64,000 bases of DNA, taken from Chalara sp. BL73 (Eukaryota; Ascomycota; Leotiomycetes; Helotiales). Each line of letters starts with the position of its first letter. Position 1 is the stretch's first letter. The position numbers and the translations under genes were made by a program. This document shows, piece by piece, positions 23,633 to 35,730 of the stretch. The stretch is from NCBI GenBank assembly GCA_918026815.1, contig CAKJVC010000128.1, positions 124,001 to 188,000 on the forward strand, written 5' to 3'. Under the pieces are notes generated by a model. It ran no database searches. It had not been told where the DNA came from and saw nothing but the letters and a program-made list of their open reading frames with translations.

Positions 23633-25929
23633 ATGACTGATGCATTCGAGGACCTGCACCATACTACCGGCACTGCGTCTTCAGTGAAAGCCCCGTATAT
23701 GCCTTGGGGTAGATCAATAGCGTAAGGCAAACCAGTACCCTCAAAAGGCATTGGCAATTAGTCACATCTCTTTACTAACCACCTAATATACCATTAGCTG
23801 CCGTAAATGCCACTCACGAAGAGTCAAATGCTCTGGGGGACAGCCTTGCAATAACTGTAGACGTGTCGATAAGGCGGTGGAGTGCGTTTATCCTCAGAAG
23901 GATAGATTGGTAAAGGTTAGCCAGCAGTAAGTTGTGTAACGCGCCACCCTGGCGTGGCTGGGCTACTGGATAGCTGTTTATACTGGCCAAGTAGATATAT
24001 CGATGAACTGATCGCAGAGAACCGAAGGCTTCAGCGTCGTGTGTCTCAGCCCGGATTGCATCCTGATGCACAGAATAGAGATGCCGTGGAAACTACCAAA
24101 GGTGTAAAATGTCATACTACGGCGCCGCCGATACAGGGCCCCGAGCTGGCGAGCACTCCTTGGTTCATTAGCATGGCTGACCCTCATGCGCCTATCCTTC
24201 TCGCTGAGGCTTCGGATTCCGCATTTGCGACGCGCTTCCGTCAGGCCATGTCTGATTCCGAACACAGCCATTTCCCTCGAGTAAATTATCCATTAGAGGA
24301 TCAACTACTAGCCTTGAGCGATTCGGCGTGTGCTTGGCCGAGCCCACCACAGGCGCGTCTTCTTGTTAATGCTGCTATGAAGTGTCTTGGACGCTGGCAC
24401 CACATTGTTCGCCGTAGTGTTGTCCTGGAGGAACTTGAAAAGAGCCTGCAATATCCTAGATCAATGGGCTGTCTCCCCCAGAGCAAATTTTGGGCACTGT
24501 TTGCAATCGGAAAGATGTATTCAACACGGACGTCTGCCGCACCTAAAAGCTTCCCTGGACTGGAGTACTTCGGTAAAGCGACAAAAGTTCTCCGCATCAT
24601 TAGCGAGCGCCCAACGGTTGAAATGGTAGAGACGTGGCTCTTGCTAGTATGTTACCTTTGTGGATACAGCTGTACTACTCTCACATGTTAACGCCGCCTA
24701 CTAGTCCTACTATTCTCTTTGCCTCAATCGACGACATTCCGCGTACAGCCTAGCGGGTTCGGCGGTGCGAGTTGCCATTATCATGGGCTTGCATCTTAAC
24801 GTCCCTAAGCCTCTCCTTTCCGATCCAGTCGCGCGTGAGCATCGGATCCGAGTTTGGTGGACTGCATATACATTTGATAGAATGTGGGCTACGAAATTAG
24901 GGTATCCGGTGGCTATCCAGGACAGTGATATTGATCTCGACCTTCCATCAAACACGCTCTTAGAAAGGGACTTTGAAGACAGTGCCTATTCTGTCGCAAT
25001 GATAGAATTAGCAAGGATATCGGGACACATAACTCACTCAGTATACAACAAGAGCTCTCAGCAGGCTTCGTTGTCGCAACGAGTCCATGATAGCCTATCA
25101 GCCCTCCGAAAATGGCTCAAAGATCTCCCCTCGACGTTGCAGATGGATCCAACACGAGACATTATGGCAGATCAAAAAGTAGAATCCTTACATCTACTGT
25201 TCAACCAGGTAAGATCCCACATGGCAATTATTGGCAAGCGGCTATGAGTAACAAGATTACCAGCTCATGATACTTGCCACTCGTTCAGTTCTGCTCCATG
25301 TCTTTCGCACTAAACTTAAAGCCATGGAGATTGGATCCACCTTGGAAATTCCAGAGTCTGCCAGCGCTCTGTCAGACGCATGCGTCAGGTGTGCGCGGCA
25401 CTCGTGCCGGATTCTTACGGACTCCTGGATAGGCGGAACGTTCATGATGTTCGACTATTTTTACACCCAATATCTCTTCACTGTGGCAACAGTCTTGGCT
25501 ATCTCGAGCCTGATCGATGGCAAAGACAGCCAAACTGATAGGGAGTCCTTTGAAACGGCAGCAGATTTTCTCTCCCAGCTCAAGGACAGCGGTAATTTCG
25601 TGGCTGCCGAGTTCAATCAACATGCAGATGCCATGAAGGCTCTCCTTGCGTCTGTTGAAACGAAAATGCAGAGCAGAAGCGCATGTGCATCATCAGCTCA
25701 AGCCGCCGCTGTAGACACTGGAGGTATCAGAAGAACTGGGTCTGAGTCGGTGGCAACGGCGCACGATATAGCGGCAGATATGGTGCTATCTGAACCCTTT
25801 TTCTGCGATCTGATAGCACAGCCGATGACTGACCTTGAGTTTATCGATGCTTCACTAAGCACAGATAGTGGTCAAGGATTTTACTGGCCGGCGATGGCTT
25901 CGAGCAGCGATCCCGAAGCGTTTGATTGA
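23633..25929 (+). CDS. Zn(II)2Cys6 transcription factor with Fungal_trans domain, copy A (intact)
   Basis: Five exons (23633-23721, 23798-23926, 23992-24646, 24705-25208, 25264-25929) join in frame to 680 residues. The zinc cluster is complete at residues 31-59: C31, C34, C41, C47, C50 and C59, spaced as usual for Gal4-type DNA binding. A short linker and coiled-coil-like YIDELIAENRRL follow. The middle region is a PF04082-type regulatory domain, with SYYSLCLNRRHSAYSLAGSA, MGLHLN and REHRIRVWWTAYTFDR. The C-terminus is polar. An in-frame upstream exon from an ATG at 23522 with a GTAAGT intron is conceivable. It is divergent from the HpcH aldolase, so it may control it. Copy B of this gene is broken. 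Confidence 0.88.
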
Positions 25930-26081
25930 ATCAGTGCCTGTTTTCATTTGGCTATGAGCATGAGGTATATATTCTATAACTACTATACGTCGTATTTGTA
26001 TCTTCTGTGGGACATGAGGTGGGTTTGTCGAGCCACCGGGCGAAGACCATTCGTCAATCTTCTTTACCCCTGGCGCAGAGT

Positions 26082-26911
26082 TCATTGTAAACCATCGGCT
26101 CTATGAATAAAATCTTGTATGGTAAACCACATAGCTATAGGGTTAGAGTACATAGGGAAATGACCCGAGCTGGGAATCTCAGCCAGTTCAACTCCAGCAG
26201 CTTTCAGTTCTGGCAGAAATGAAAGACTTGCATATTGTTCACCAAACATGAAAGTTCTTGGGAACGAAAAAATTAAAAATTTTGACAGCAGATCGCCACT
26301 ATCCGACAAGTGTACCATAGATTCAAAGATGCCTTTTATTGCGCCGACTTGGACTCGCTGCCGAATTGAAGCAGCATACAATGCCGTGGAGTAGAAAGGA
26401 GATTGACGGCAACGCAAGATGAAGTCGTCCAGAAATTCATCCATATCCTCGCTCTGTCTATCGAATATTTGTCGACTAATAAAACAGTCTTCTGGAGCAA
26501 GATTGCCTTTAATATTGACAAAGCTGCGGATCGCCTTGGGGTTGCTGTGCGCAGAAGTTCAAGGGCGGTCAGACCGCCCATAGAATGTCCCACGACATGA
26601 AATTCGGGGATTTGGAAATGACGGAGTACTGCCTGAGCTGTCTTGACGAGGAACCCAATGCTCACTTTCGACAGATCTTCACACCAGGTTTCGCCACATC
26701 CAGGTGCGTCGTATGCAAGGAATGGCCGCCCGCTGAAAGCAGTATGAAGTCGGATGTCGGCATAGTCCTCTTTAGAACTACCCCAGCCATGAAGAAACAG
26801 AATAGGTGTAGAGTTGCCGGCTCGTCGGAAGAGAGCCAGGTCGACTAATGTTCCATCAATTTCAAGACGAAGGCGCTCGTGCATAACATCCTGAAGTGTA
26901 ATGGTCGACAT
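26082..26911 (-). pseudogene. Alpha/beta hydrolase, copy A (frameshifted)
   Basis: Compared with the intact copy at 38130-38957, this copy has two extra bases near 26553-26556 (GCAGAAG instead of GCAAG on the plus strand). Reading from 26911, the protein leaves the family frame just after the GHSMGG nucleophile elbow. Everything else is the same as copy B. The lesion is a change within a short AG repeat and could be a real mutation or a consensus error. The gene is convergent with the regulator, with about 150 bp between the two stop codons. Confidence 0.85.
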
Positions 26912-27742
26912 TCTGTGAAACTCTCTTCTTGAACCAGAGAGTCTCAGTGAAAATGTTTATCTCATGTACTTCCTTCTCATAATGGAGATTCAAATCTAGC
27001 TATATATTACCACGACCAAGTGGGTCTGCTGCTTCCCGTTACGTATCTCGGCGAACTCGCTAAGTCGCCGAAGTTGATTCGATTCCGACAAATGTGAACA
27101 AACAATTGCGTCTAACATGCTACAACTTATTTTTGGGGTTTGTTTCAGGCGTATCTGCTAAGAAATCAAACAAGCTACTTGATTATTCAGTGCTGTAATT
27201 GGCTCCTTAAGGCTTCAGGTTAACAATGCGCAAAGGGCATGTCTCGAGTCGCATATAAGCATCTCCCCTTCGGCCACATTCGGAAATTCCTTTGTAGGTC
27301 ATTGCAGCGAACCTGGGCATAAATCTTGACTTGGACAGGGCTTCTTTGCAGGTACCAACATCAGCTCACTGGGAGATTTGACGGTCTTGGACTGCCGCGT
27401 CTTAACATGGCATAGATACATTTGTTTGGTGAGGTTACTGTACATGTTAACCTTACAACCCCGTGTACGTACTGAGTTGTCTTGGGTGCTCTATGAGAGA
27501 TAATCCATATTGGAGAGCACTTTGGTTTAGCCAATCTTGAGACATAAAGATTAGATCCTCCAAACGGTGCTGTTCAAGGGAGCCAGAACAAGCCCCTTTA
27601 GAAGCTAAAATACCCTCTCAGTACATGCTTAGGAATAACCACCCTTGGTCCAGGTTAAAGCGGTAGCTACTCACGTCCAAACGCTAAAACAGAACCGGCC
27701 CCCGCCCCCAAAAGATGAGTTTGACTTATCTAGTAGACGTCG
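26912..27742. other. Intergenic region upstream of hydrolase, copy A
   Basis: About 830 bp without a recognised gene, containing the promoter of the minus-strand hydrolase. The same sequence follows in copy B (38958-39787). Confidence 0.5.
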
Positions 27743-28100
27743 CTTTCTGCCTCTTCCTCTCCATATGGGGTATTAAAGGCTTTGCACATTATCTCTCGAA
27801 CTCTGAGACAGTATCCATATTTACCTAGCGCATGTGAAAGGTAATTGTCTTCATCCCCCGAACCTTTAAGGCTCTGACATATATTACACAATAGATTGGT
27901 GAATATTCGGAGAATCTCTGGCAGGATCTCTGGCACTCCCTTTCTTTATCATGTCGATAGTATGTAGCTCCTCGGCCTGGCTCTTGACACATGGAAAGGT
28001 CGAGTTGCCATTTTTGCGAAGATCATTTTGAAACAGAAACCCATGCCAAATAAAGGAATAACTTTAGCAATTACCTACTACTTTATTGACTACTACTATG
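27743..28100 (+). pseudogene. Decayed 3' fragment of the MATE-type gene, copy A
   Basis: This segment matches 13443-13958 (exons 3 and 4 plus 3' flank of the MATE-type gene). It opens with CTTTCTGCCTCTTCCTCTCC and closes with GACTACTACTATG. About 160 bp of exon 4 are missing, and substitutions have created stops (for example CCTAG in place of CCCAG). The match ends 20 bp before the stop codon of the alginate-lyase-like gene. It is a dispersed partial duplication, older than the 12-kb tandem duplication because both units carry it. Confidence 0.9.
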
Positions 28101-28119
28101 GTCCTTTCATCTCTCCAAT

Positions 28120-29531
28120 TCAAGCCCTATTCCCAGCGTGCGTCAGCGTTTCCCACCCATAAAACAACTTATTCGTCCCCTGCGGCCTCTGGGCCTCGGT
28201 ATACTGCTTTGTCTTCGGCATGTTCTGCCCCAGCCGGAACGCAAGAGCATTATACCCTATCTCAGTAATATACTCCAAAACCCTCGTCAGCGCCTTCCCC
28301 TGACATAGCCACGCTGGCGGAGCGGTCCCAGTCACAAATTGCGCATGGAAACCTAGCGCGAAGCGGAGCCGTGTACCAGAATCTGTGGAATAGAGGTCTA
28401 GACCTTGGATTCGGGAGGTCTCAAGAATGTGCGAGACGCTGCTTATGCTGTAGCCGGCGTGGGTGAGGTCACGGCAAGTTTCCTAAATTTGGAATTAGCC
28501 AGTCGTGGGAGGGTGAAGTGTACGGTACTTACTTGTATTTGTCCACTCTGGCCCGAGTTGCCCCACGTCTGTTGGTTAAACCAGTAAGACTGAAGCGCAG
28601 ACTCTTCTGAGCTTCTACCTCTGGCTGCACGGGGAAGCTTTCCATCTGACTCTAGATAGATCGCGGCCGGAATTGCTTGCTGAATCAGGTTCATGGTACT
28701 ATCATAAAGTGCCTTGTCTTCGAGAAAGACTGCGATCCCAAGAGCAGTATTTAGGCAAGCTAAGTTTGTGAGCTATGTTCTTGATGTCGAAAACCTAAGA
28801 AACTTACCTAAATCCCAATTAGAGGCTCGTGTCTCCCCGTTTTTCACAGCAGGCAGATAAACGGTTCGAAGCATAGTCTCAAACTGCTTGATATCCGCAT
28901 CGGCCCACAGTCCCTTGGTAGTGTGTCTGACAAGCTCACCAGCTCGAGCCCAAGAGCCACCAGCCCAGGCGGTCTGCAAAACAGCATTATCCAACTCATG
29001 AGCTGCCAAAAATTTAGTTTCCCAAAGGAAAAATAAAGTTCAGAGGCTAATTTTAAGAGAAACTTCAAGCTTACCTTTCACCACATGACTCCACTTATTC
29101 ATTAACTGGATTGAATTCTTCGTATAAGTCTCATCACCGCTAACATACCCAGCCAAAGCATTAGCCCACGCCGCCAACGCGTCGCCTCGCTCATCCGTAC
29201 ACCCGATATCAGGGTTCGTCGTCGGTCCACATTTCACCGTCGCAGTAGCCTTCGAGCTTCTGGTAGCAGTCGCGTATTTCCCATAGGCGTCGCTGTCGGC
29301 CAGCATCTGCTTAAGAGCGCCGCTCCACGGCTCAGCCTTGGCGCTGATTTGAGACTTCACGAAGTCGAGCTGGGGCTTTGATACTACGAACCCGGGGTGC
29401 TGCCATGTTGCTGGTGCGAAGGCTTTTGGTGATGCGGGGGTGTTTGCTGAGGGTGGCGCGGGAGACGCTGGCACTGCGAGAGCGAGCGAGGGGAGGGCGA
29501 CGGTGAGGAGAAGGGGGCGTAGGTAGACCAT
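28120..29531 (-). CDS. Secreted alginate-lyase-family protein (PF05426-like), copy A (intact)
   Basis: Four exons (29075-29531, 28808-29002, 28533-28759, 28120-28482) with introns of 48-72 nt join in frame to 413 residues. The N-terminus is a signal peptide (MVYLRPLLLTVALPSLALAV) followed by an Ala/Pro/Ser-rich linker. The body shows the pattern of fungal alginate-lyase-domain proteins: AHELDNAVLQTAW, SNWDLA, GIAVFLEDKALYDST, SDGKLPRAARG, YWFNQQTW, CRDLTHAGYS and TAPPAWLCQGK. Members are thought to be secreted alpha/alpha-barrel polysaccharide lyases; the polymer attacked is unknown for fungal ones. In copy B the signal-peptide region is frameshifted. Its 3' end abuts the MATE fragment. Confidence 0.85.
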
Positions 29532-30787
29532 GATGTGTTGATTTGGACTCTGCTGTTCACTGAATGGCAGCTGGGCCAGAAAGGATGTTTATATGCAGCT
29601 CGGTGCGGTATAGCCATCTTTGTCATCGGCTCACTTGCATGAGCCGGATAAATCTGGACAATATCGATTTCCTATCAAACCTTTCTCGAAGCATTATTTG
29701 AAATGTTCAATCTGAGGAATCGGTCCTTCAAATTCCTCCTTCCTTCCACTTAATGGCCTCCACTAATACTAGCTGCATGCTATAATGTTCTGAAGCGATT
29801 GTGCAACCTGACGTCAACGTCGGCTCGTCAGCTCAATAGCCTATTTAGATCTAGGATTCGTAGTTTACCTATCAGAGCAAGTCGCTTACGTCCAAGCTCT
29901 TGGCAGGAGTATACCCAAAGCCCCACGTGATGATGCCCGTATCCGTTTTAGGGCATTGACTTTCGACTTGAACATACTCTACAATACGAGAAGTTGCAAT
30001 AAGGCATGGAACGTTACAGATGATTCATGGATGCCTATTCCAAATCAAGTTACCATTTCCGAATTAGAAAATATTTGCCAGAATCACTCGACTGCCCCCT
30101 GAGCGGCCGCATAGATTAGCGAGGGAAAGGATGCTTAATCAGCAGAGAAGCGATTCCTTGCGGCGAATCCTCAGATGATGCTTTCCCCGTTCACATGTAT
30201 AGGTGGCCTGCTCCGTCTTGATGTGATAGAACCAAAATTTTGGAGACAGAACCTATCGAAGGCTCATGAATTAGTGCATATTGTCTGATCAGGTTTATCG
30301 TTTGTCTAGAGTAAGTCTTAAGGTTTTTTACTGCAGGTGCTCATGGCATATGAGAGAGCGCTTCTGCTGAATGAGAACTAGATCCTCATCTTCTGGATCG
30401 GCAAGCTGGCTTGTTGTAGATGTGATCACCTGCCCTGAGAACAAATGGGAGCCAACGGGTTTATTTTTATCTTCCTCGCATGAGTTCACAGGTGATCAAC
30501 ATCCATGATATGGCTCCTGAGTCGGACAAAAAGCACACAAATTCTAATATCTTATTTCAATTGTACGTTTGCAAGATAGTGATCAGAAAGAATGTCAAGC
30601 CAGCGAATGGATGCATGGATCTGATCACGTGAATCAATACCAACCTCACCGACTGTTGGAACTTTAGCACTTCGCGCCTTGCCTTCTTGATCAAATGTGA
30701 ACGCCATAAGATACATAATATTGTCTTACACTGTAGTGCGAATTACAGTAGCTATCTACTCTTGGATTTAGATTGATTGATAGAACT
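29532..30787. other. Divergent intergenic region, copy A
   Basis: About 1.25 kb between the divergent starts of the lyase-like gene and the short Zn2Cys6 gene. No ORF of interest was found. It would contain both promoters. Near-identical sequence lies at 41572-42828 in copy B. Confidence 0.5.
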
Positions 30788-32028
30788 ATGAGCGGTGAGA
30801 GGGAGGTGTTAAAGACAAAGAGCTGCATGATTTGCGTAGAAAGAAATCGGGAATGCGACAGGAAGGCACCAAGATGTAACCACAGCCTTCATGCTTTTAT
30901 ACACAGACTTCAACTAACAATCATATACAGGTGAGCAGTGTGCACGCTGGGGTGAGCCATGCGATCCCCATCAAGATCTCTACTTTGCATGGGATCGTAC
31001 TCAGAGCCAAAACCATCCTAATATCGACCCGGGCTTACCAACAGAGGATCTTCTCAGAGCTTATAAAGAGGCTGAGACTGCACGGCTAGAGTTTAATCTT
31101 GCAGAAGCAAAGATTCATCGTCCGGATCCTGCTGTTGCTGCTCGCCATCAGGATGTCATAGACGGTATGACCCGAATCTATGATACTCTCATTGCCATGA
31201 CATACCTTGCAGAATCGAGCTTGCAAAGGCCACCTCATGATGTGGTACCACTTGCTTTTCAGCAACTTGGATCTGTTGGATTTGATAAAGACGTCATAGA
31301 GTTGCTGCTGCATCTGCCTTATATATCTGAGCCTCACGGGAACTTGCTTGATTCTTATAAACTTGCTCCAGACACACTCTCAATGTCGTATCTAAGCAAT
31401 TCGATGAACGACCTAGGCGCCGTCCGAGATCCGTTAGAGACTGGTTATAACGATATCGCACCATGGGACGTTCGCCTCACAGAAGGGGCATTCTTTGGGA
31501 CTCATTTGATTTACCACAGCAAGACCCGTATGTAGATATTGTGTGATTCGAGGATGATGCTAACTTGCTACAGGGGAAATCACAGCCTGGAAAGGTTCGA
31601 GGAGTACTTTCTATCTTGATCTTCCAAAACGGCCTGCAAAGCTCGTCCTTGATGACTGGCACCAGAAGCTCGTTTCCCTAACCTGGTTACCAGACTACGC
31701 TCGGGATGGCTACCTAATGCCGCGAACGGTGGAATGCCTTGATTACGCCGGTGCGAGGCGGGAACATCCTACATACTTTACTGACCCGAAGTATGCGCGC
31801 CAAGCACGAACCTTTCGGGATGAGGTCAACAAGTTCCACGCAATCAAGAAAATTTACCACGATCATGGCTGGCCGGATGCCTTTCGTGGTGACGAGTTTA
31901 AGCGTACGCGCTTAGAGTGGGAACAGAGAAGGCGGGCATTGACGAATTGGAACCGAAAGCGATCCGAAGAAGTGGAATTGGTGGAATCTGAATTCCTCAA
32001 ACAAGCCGCGGGTGAGGATGCCGTTTGA
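30788..32028 (+). CDS. Short Zn2Cys6-type protein, copy A
   Basis: Three exons (30788-30875, 30931-31527, 31574-32028) join in frame to 379 residues. The N-terminus forms a Gal4-like zinc cluster across the first intron: C13, C16, C23, C30, C33 and C40 (KSCMICVERNREC, then RCEQCARWGEPC). The remainder has no PF04082 signature that I recognise and contains no membrane segment; it ends with a charged, helix-prone tail. It is probably a nuclear DNA-binding protein. An identical gene model is intact in copy B. It could be a regulator of the neighbouring lyase or methyltransferase genes, but only position supports that. Confidence 0.78.
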
Positions 32029-32539
32029 TATCTTGGCAATCTTTTGGTCGCTGGGCTTGACATAGGGGGGCATGGCTATGATGATGCTCTCATTCGAGCA
32101 GTTTCTTGACTGAGATTCACGTATGATCTCAGCCTTTATAATATTCAAAAATTGGGTGTGCTGTCACTTGTAATTGATATTGAACAGGTAACCAAAACAT
32201 CATATACATAGCAAAAACGGACGGGGAATCTCCATGTATCGGCACTTGCCACCCGTTGAGTTTCAGGGATTCTGGCTAGGCTATATTAGGCTGAATAGTG
32301 GGCACCATCAGCCGATGGCCAAATGCTTGGTCAGGTAAGCAACCTCCTCCGCCGATTTCCAGTGCGACTTCGAATATTTGTTCTCCCATATCATGATCAA
32401 TTGGTTGCCAGAGAACACGCGCTGGATATCCAGCTAGATCTACGAGGCGCTTTTTCGTGGCTGCAGCGATATTAAGGTTAAAACATGCCACCACCAACAC
32501 GGCACACAGACATCAAGCCCCCACTTTCAGCATCAAATC
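32029..32539. other. Intergenic region, copy A
   Basis: About 510 bp between the short Zn2Cys6 gene and the methyltransferase gene. A 74-codon open frame on the minus strand (32276-32500) has fairly protein-like composition but matches no family I know. It is repeated in copy B (44318-44542). It may be chance or a gene remnant. Confidence 0.4.
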
Positions 32540-33642
32540 ATGAGCAGCTTCGCTGAGAGCGTTGATGCGGCACGGGAACTGCTCGAGGAGTATGGCCGCG
32601 TGCCTCCTGAGGATGTTATATCGCACGTTCTCGCCGTGGTGAGTGGGAAACGTCATGTTTATATCTCTGGACTTGAAGTGGGCTGCAGCGCTAAAAACAA
32701 GATCGCGCTGTCGTTTCATGGCTAAGTCACCCCGCTCAAACTAATTCTCTGTAGTACCAAAAAGCCATCAACCACGCAGATGTCTATCCCTGCGTAACAA
32801 ACTATCGCTTTCTCCGCCCCTAATCACCGAGCATCCACTTTACCATGAAACTATCCTTCCTCGTCTTCTCTCCACCACCACCATCACTGATCCTAATGCC
32901 AAGACCAACCCTCCTCCCCAGACAATCCTTGATATGGGATGCTGCTTTGGTCAGGACCTAAGAGCTCTTGCATATGCTGGTGTGCCCGGCGCCTCGCTTT
33001 ATGGAGTCGATCTCCATCCCGAGTACCTGTCCCTTGGGTATGCGCTCTATCGTGACTCCCATATCATTCCGCCGGCGAACATGATCGCAGGAGATATCTT
33101 CGACGCCGCGGGACCGTTTGATGTATTGAAAGAAAAGATGGACATGATCCATCTCATATCCTTCTTACACCTGTTCTCATATGAGGATCAAGTAAAAGCC
33201 TGTACCAGAATGGTTCAGTTCTTGCGGCCGTTAACGGAGACTGACACCGAGCTGGATGGTCCTCTCATTTTCGGGCGTCAGACCGGAAGCATTGACCCAG
33301 GAACTCGAATACGAGAACTCAGTGATGGGAAAAGGTGAGTGTTCTTCTCGTCTTTGCCCCCATGCCATGTTATTCGTCAGGGACTAATTCTGTGAACCTC
33401 CAAGGACTGAGCTGTTCATACACAGCGCAGCGACGTTCGAAAGGCTGTGGAAGGAGGTTGGCGAGCTAACGGGGACGAGATGGCGCGTTATTGTAGTTGA
33501 AGAGCCGATTAAGAAGAATACCAGAGGAAGAGTATCTAATGTGTTTGAGCCGCTGGAGACGGTTCGTATCTTAGTGTTTAGTGTGGTAAGGGTAGAACCG
33601 CGGAAAGGTGGGGGATTTTTCATGAGTTGCTTGCGTCGGTAG
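32540..33642 (+). pseudogene. Class I SAM-dependent methyltransferase, copy A (frameshifted)
   Basis: Same gene as 44583-45687 in copy B, but a run of four C at 32817-32820 replaces five C in copy B. This shifts the frame in exon 2 right before LITEHPLYHE and creates an immediate TAA. All other exons and splice sites are preserved. As this is a homopolymer change, a sequencing error is as likely as a mutation. Confidence 0.82.
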
Positions 33643-33786
33643 TCATGAGAGCATGTCGGAATTGCCTTCGCTGGCCATGAAAGAATACATAGACATGGTT
33701 CGGATCGCATTCAGATCGCGGACAGAACTAGAACACGGTTAAATGGAAGTCATAAATCTTAATAGGCGTAAGCATCATACCCACAT

Positions 33787-34149
33787 TCATGAGCATTTCT
33801 TTGCAGACACGCCGATCCCAACTCCAACTCCCACGCCGACGATGAAAGCCGCGCAAAGCATCGCAGCCAGAATCCCAGAGAACTCGATCTTCGGCCTCCC
33901 AGGCAGCCTCCTACTTACCCGCCCTCACAACTCCCGCGTTCCCAGCTCCGACGTTCCCCATAAGCCGCTCCTCAGAAACAGAACCAGCACCATTCTCGAT
34001 CCCCACACCGGCTCCCTCGCGTCGGGCCAGCCCGTATGCGGACTCCGATACGGATCCTCTCCCACCTCCAGACTCACCTCGGACCTTGAATTCTGGTGAA
34101 ACCTGAGCGCCGGCGAGCTATGCGGCTTAAGGTACGGTATGGCGTCCAT
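33787..34149 (-). pseudogene. Small one-TM protein, copy A (frameshifted)
   Basis: This copy corresponds to the intact 120-residue gene at 45832-46194. Length differences in short base runs near 33915 (CTTACCCGCC against CTTCCCGCC) and near 34000 (CCCC against CCCCC) break the frame. The start codon and the first 50 codons are the same in both copies. Confidence 0.65.
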
Positions 34150-35039
34150 GTTCCCTCTTTTCTTTTCTTTCTCTCCCTTTTTTTTTTTCTTTTCCTTTTC
34201 GTCCCCAGCGCGAGCCTTCCCAGAGACTACCGAGGCACGAAAAGCGCCAAGAAACGAAAAGCGTTCGAGGCGGCTCGGACAAAAAAAATTATTAAAAAAC
34301 GATGGGAGAGGTGTGACGAGAGGGAAGGAATGTTGGGTTCAGGAGCTCAAGCGCCGAAGATGTTATATCTGAAATTTGGCCCCAACGTGATGGCGTAGGG
34401 CTGAGAATCTGAGGTAACCGCTAATCTCTAGTTCGGCCGTCATACGTGTACTGCTTGCGGACGGCTGAGTTGGATGGCTGGGCTTGCGGGCGCGTGATTG
34501 GCCGGCAAGCGATGCGGTGGTTCTGCTCAGGGGCTTGGAGTCATCGAATCAGGTTACCGAAGATGGAAGTTGGCCCGTGACGCCAGATGAGAGATTCCGG
34601 GTGGCTTTTTCTTGGGGGTTGTTAGTTACGGTTGCGATTCTGCTGGTGAAGGACGGGAACAGTTTCAGGAGGTGAAGAAAGGCCTTTTTGGGGGTGGATT
34701 GGAGTGATCTACGGCACGTGACTTTAACGTGGGGACAGTTAGATTGAAGGCTGGGGTGAAGACGTAACGAGCGGATGTGGCATGTATTAGTACTATCTAG
34801 ATCAGTACAAACACAGAAGGAATGAATCCTTCCAAGGTATTCAACTAAAAGTGGCAAATCAAACTGCTTTTGCTGCAACTACATCTATTGGGCTAGCATT
34901 TTTGGTCTGCATGAAAAAATAGAGCAGCAATTTTATACAACAACAGATTACAACAGATTACAACGGGAAAGACTGAAGCATTGCATAGCTAATACTTTAA
35001 TGAAATTGCCAACACTTTGAACAAGAGCAAACTTGCGTC
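34150..35039. other. Intergenic region with pyrimidine-rich run, copy A
   Basis: A T/C-rich stretch at about 34155-34200 is followed by an A-rich run near 34280. Both differ in length from copy B. A minus-strand 109-codon frame (34549-34878) is present in both copies, but nothing in it suggests a real protein. Confidence 0.4.
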
Positions 35040-35250
35040 TCAATATGGTGACCATCTGTCCTTTGGCCTGATCCTCGTGGCCGTAGTAGTCCGTACTTCA
35101 CCTCCTTTCGAACAGTCACCGTATCAACCTGAACATAATCTTCTAATCTGTACCTTGGGTGTATGTCAATATTTGTCTCCGTTTGTCCATGTTGGTTCGT
35201 AGCCGTTGTGATGATGATATTGCTGAAACTTTGCTCTCCCATCTGAGAGG
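35040..35250 (-). pseudogene. Truncated 3' end of the 1141-aa gene at the duplication junction
   Basis: These 211 bp match the last 71 codons of the large gene that is complete at 47093-50565, from its stop codon (35040) to the junction. One base is missing in a C run near 35112, so the last part is also out of frame. The fragment has no promoter or start of its own. It shows that the duplicated unit originally ended inside that gene. Confidence 0.93.
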
Positions 35251-35730
35251 ACAGAAGGCAAAGTAAGCAACGATATTTATGTCGAAATTTTTTGAAAACT
35301 TCAGCCGGAAATAGTAGTCACAATGAGACAATGGGGAGCATCGGGTTGATCAAAATATTTTTCGCTTGGGGACTCTTGTACATATATCACTTTTCAAAGC
35401 GTTTGATTTGGAAATGCTATCTGACAATTCATGTTGAAGAGGTTGATCATTACCCAGAGTGGGAAGATCCGGTCTGGGAGCAAACGGCCTGAGCAAACGG
35501 CTGGAGCAAACAGATGACGGAAGGCCGGGATCGTTAGCCCCATTGGCATTTAGTATTAGCAGCTCGGCAAACTGGCCAACACACCGAGCCTGTATCCGCT
35601 GTTTGTCGGCGAATTAGAACGTATGCCGAGGCTGATTGCAGCAGATATTTTCCACTTCATCACTTATTCCTGTAAGTCTGTATTTCACTCTTAGCCACTG
35701 CACACCACCGTAACTCTATCACTAGGTGCC

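Larger units (their letters stand above)
23145..35250 (+). repeat. Tandem segmental duplication, copy A (12.1 kb)
   Basis: This 12,106-bp segment is followed directly by a near-identical second copy in the same orientation. The left end is defined by ACAGAAGGCAAAG at 23145, which recurs at 35251. The right end is ATCTGAGAGG at 35250, which recurs at 47304. The junction 35250/35251 joins these ends with about one base of overlap. Alignment by eye shows near identity. The differences are mostly one-base changes in homopolymer length, plus a cluster of small deletions in the regulator gene of copy B. Confidence 0.95.
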
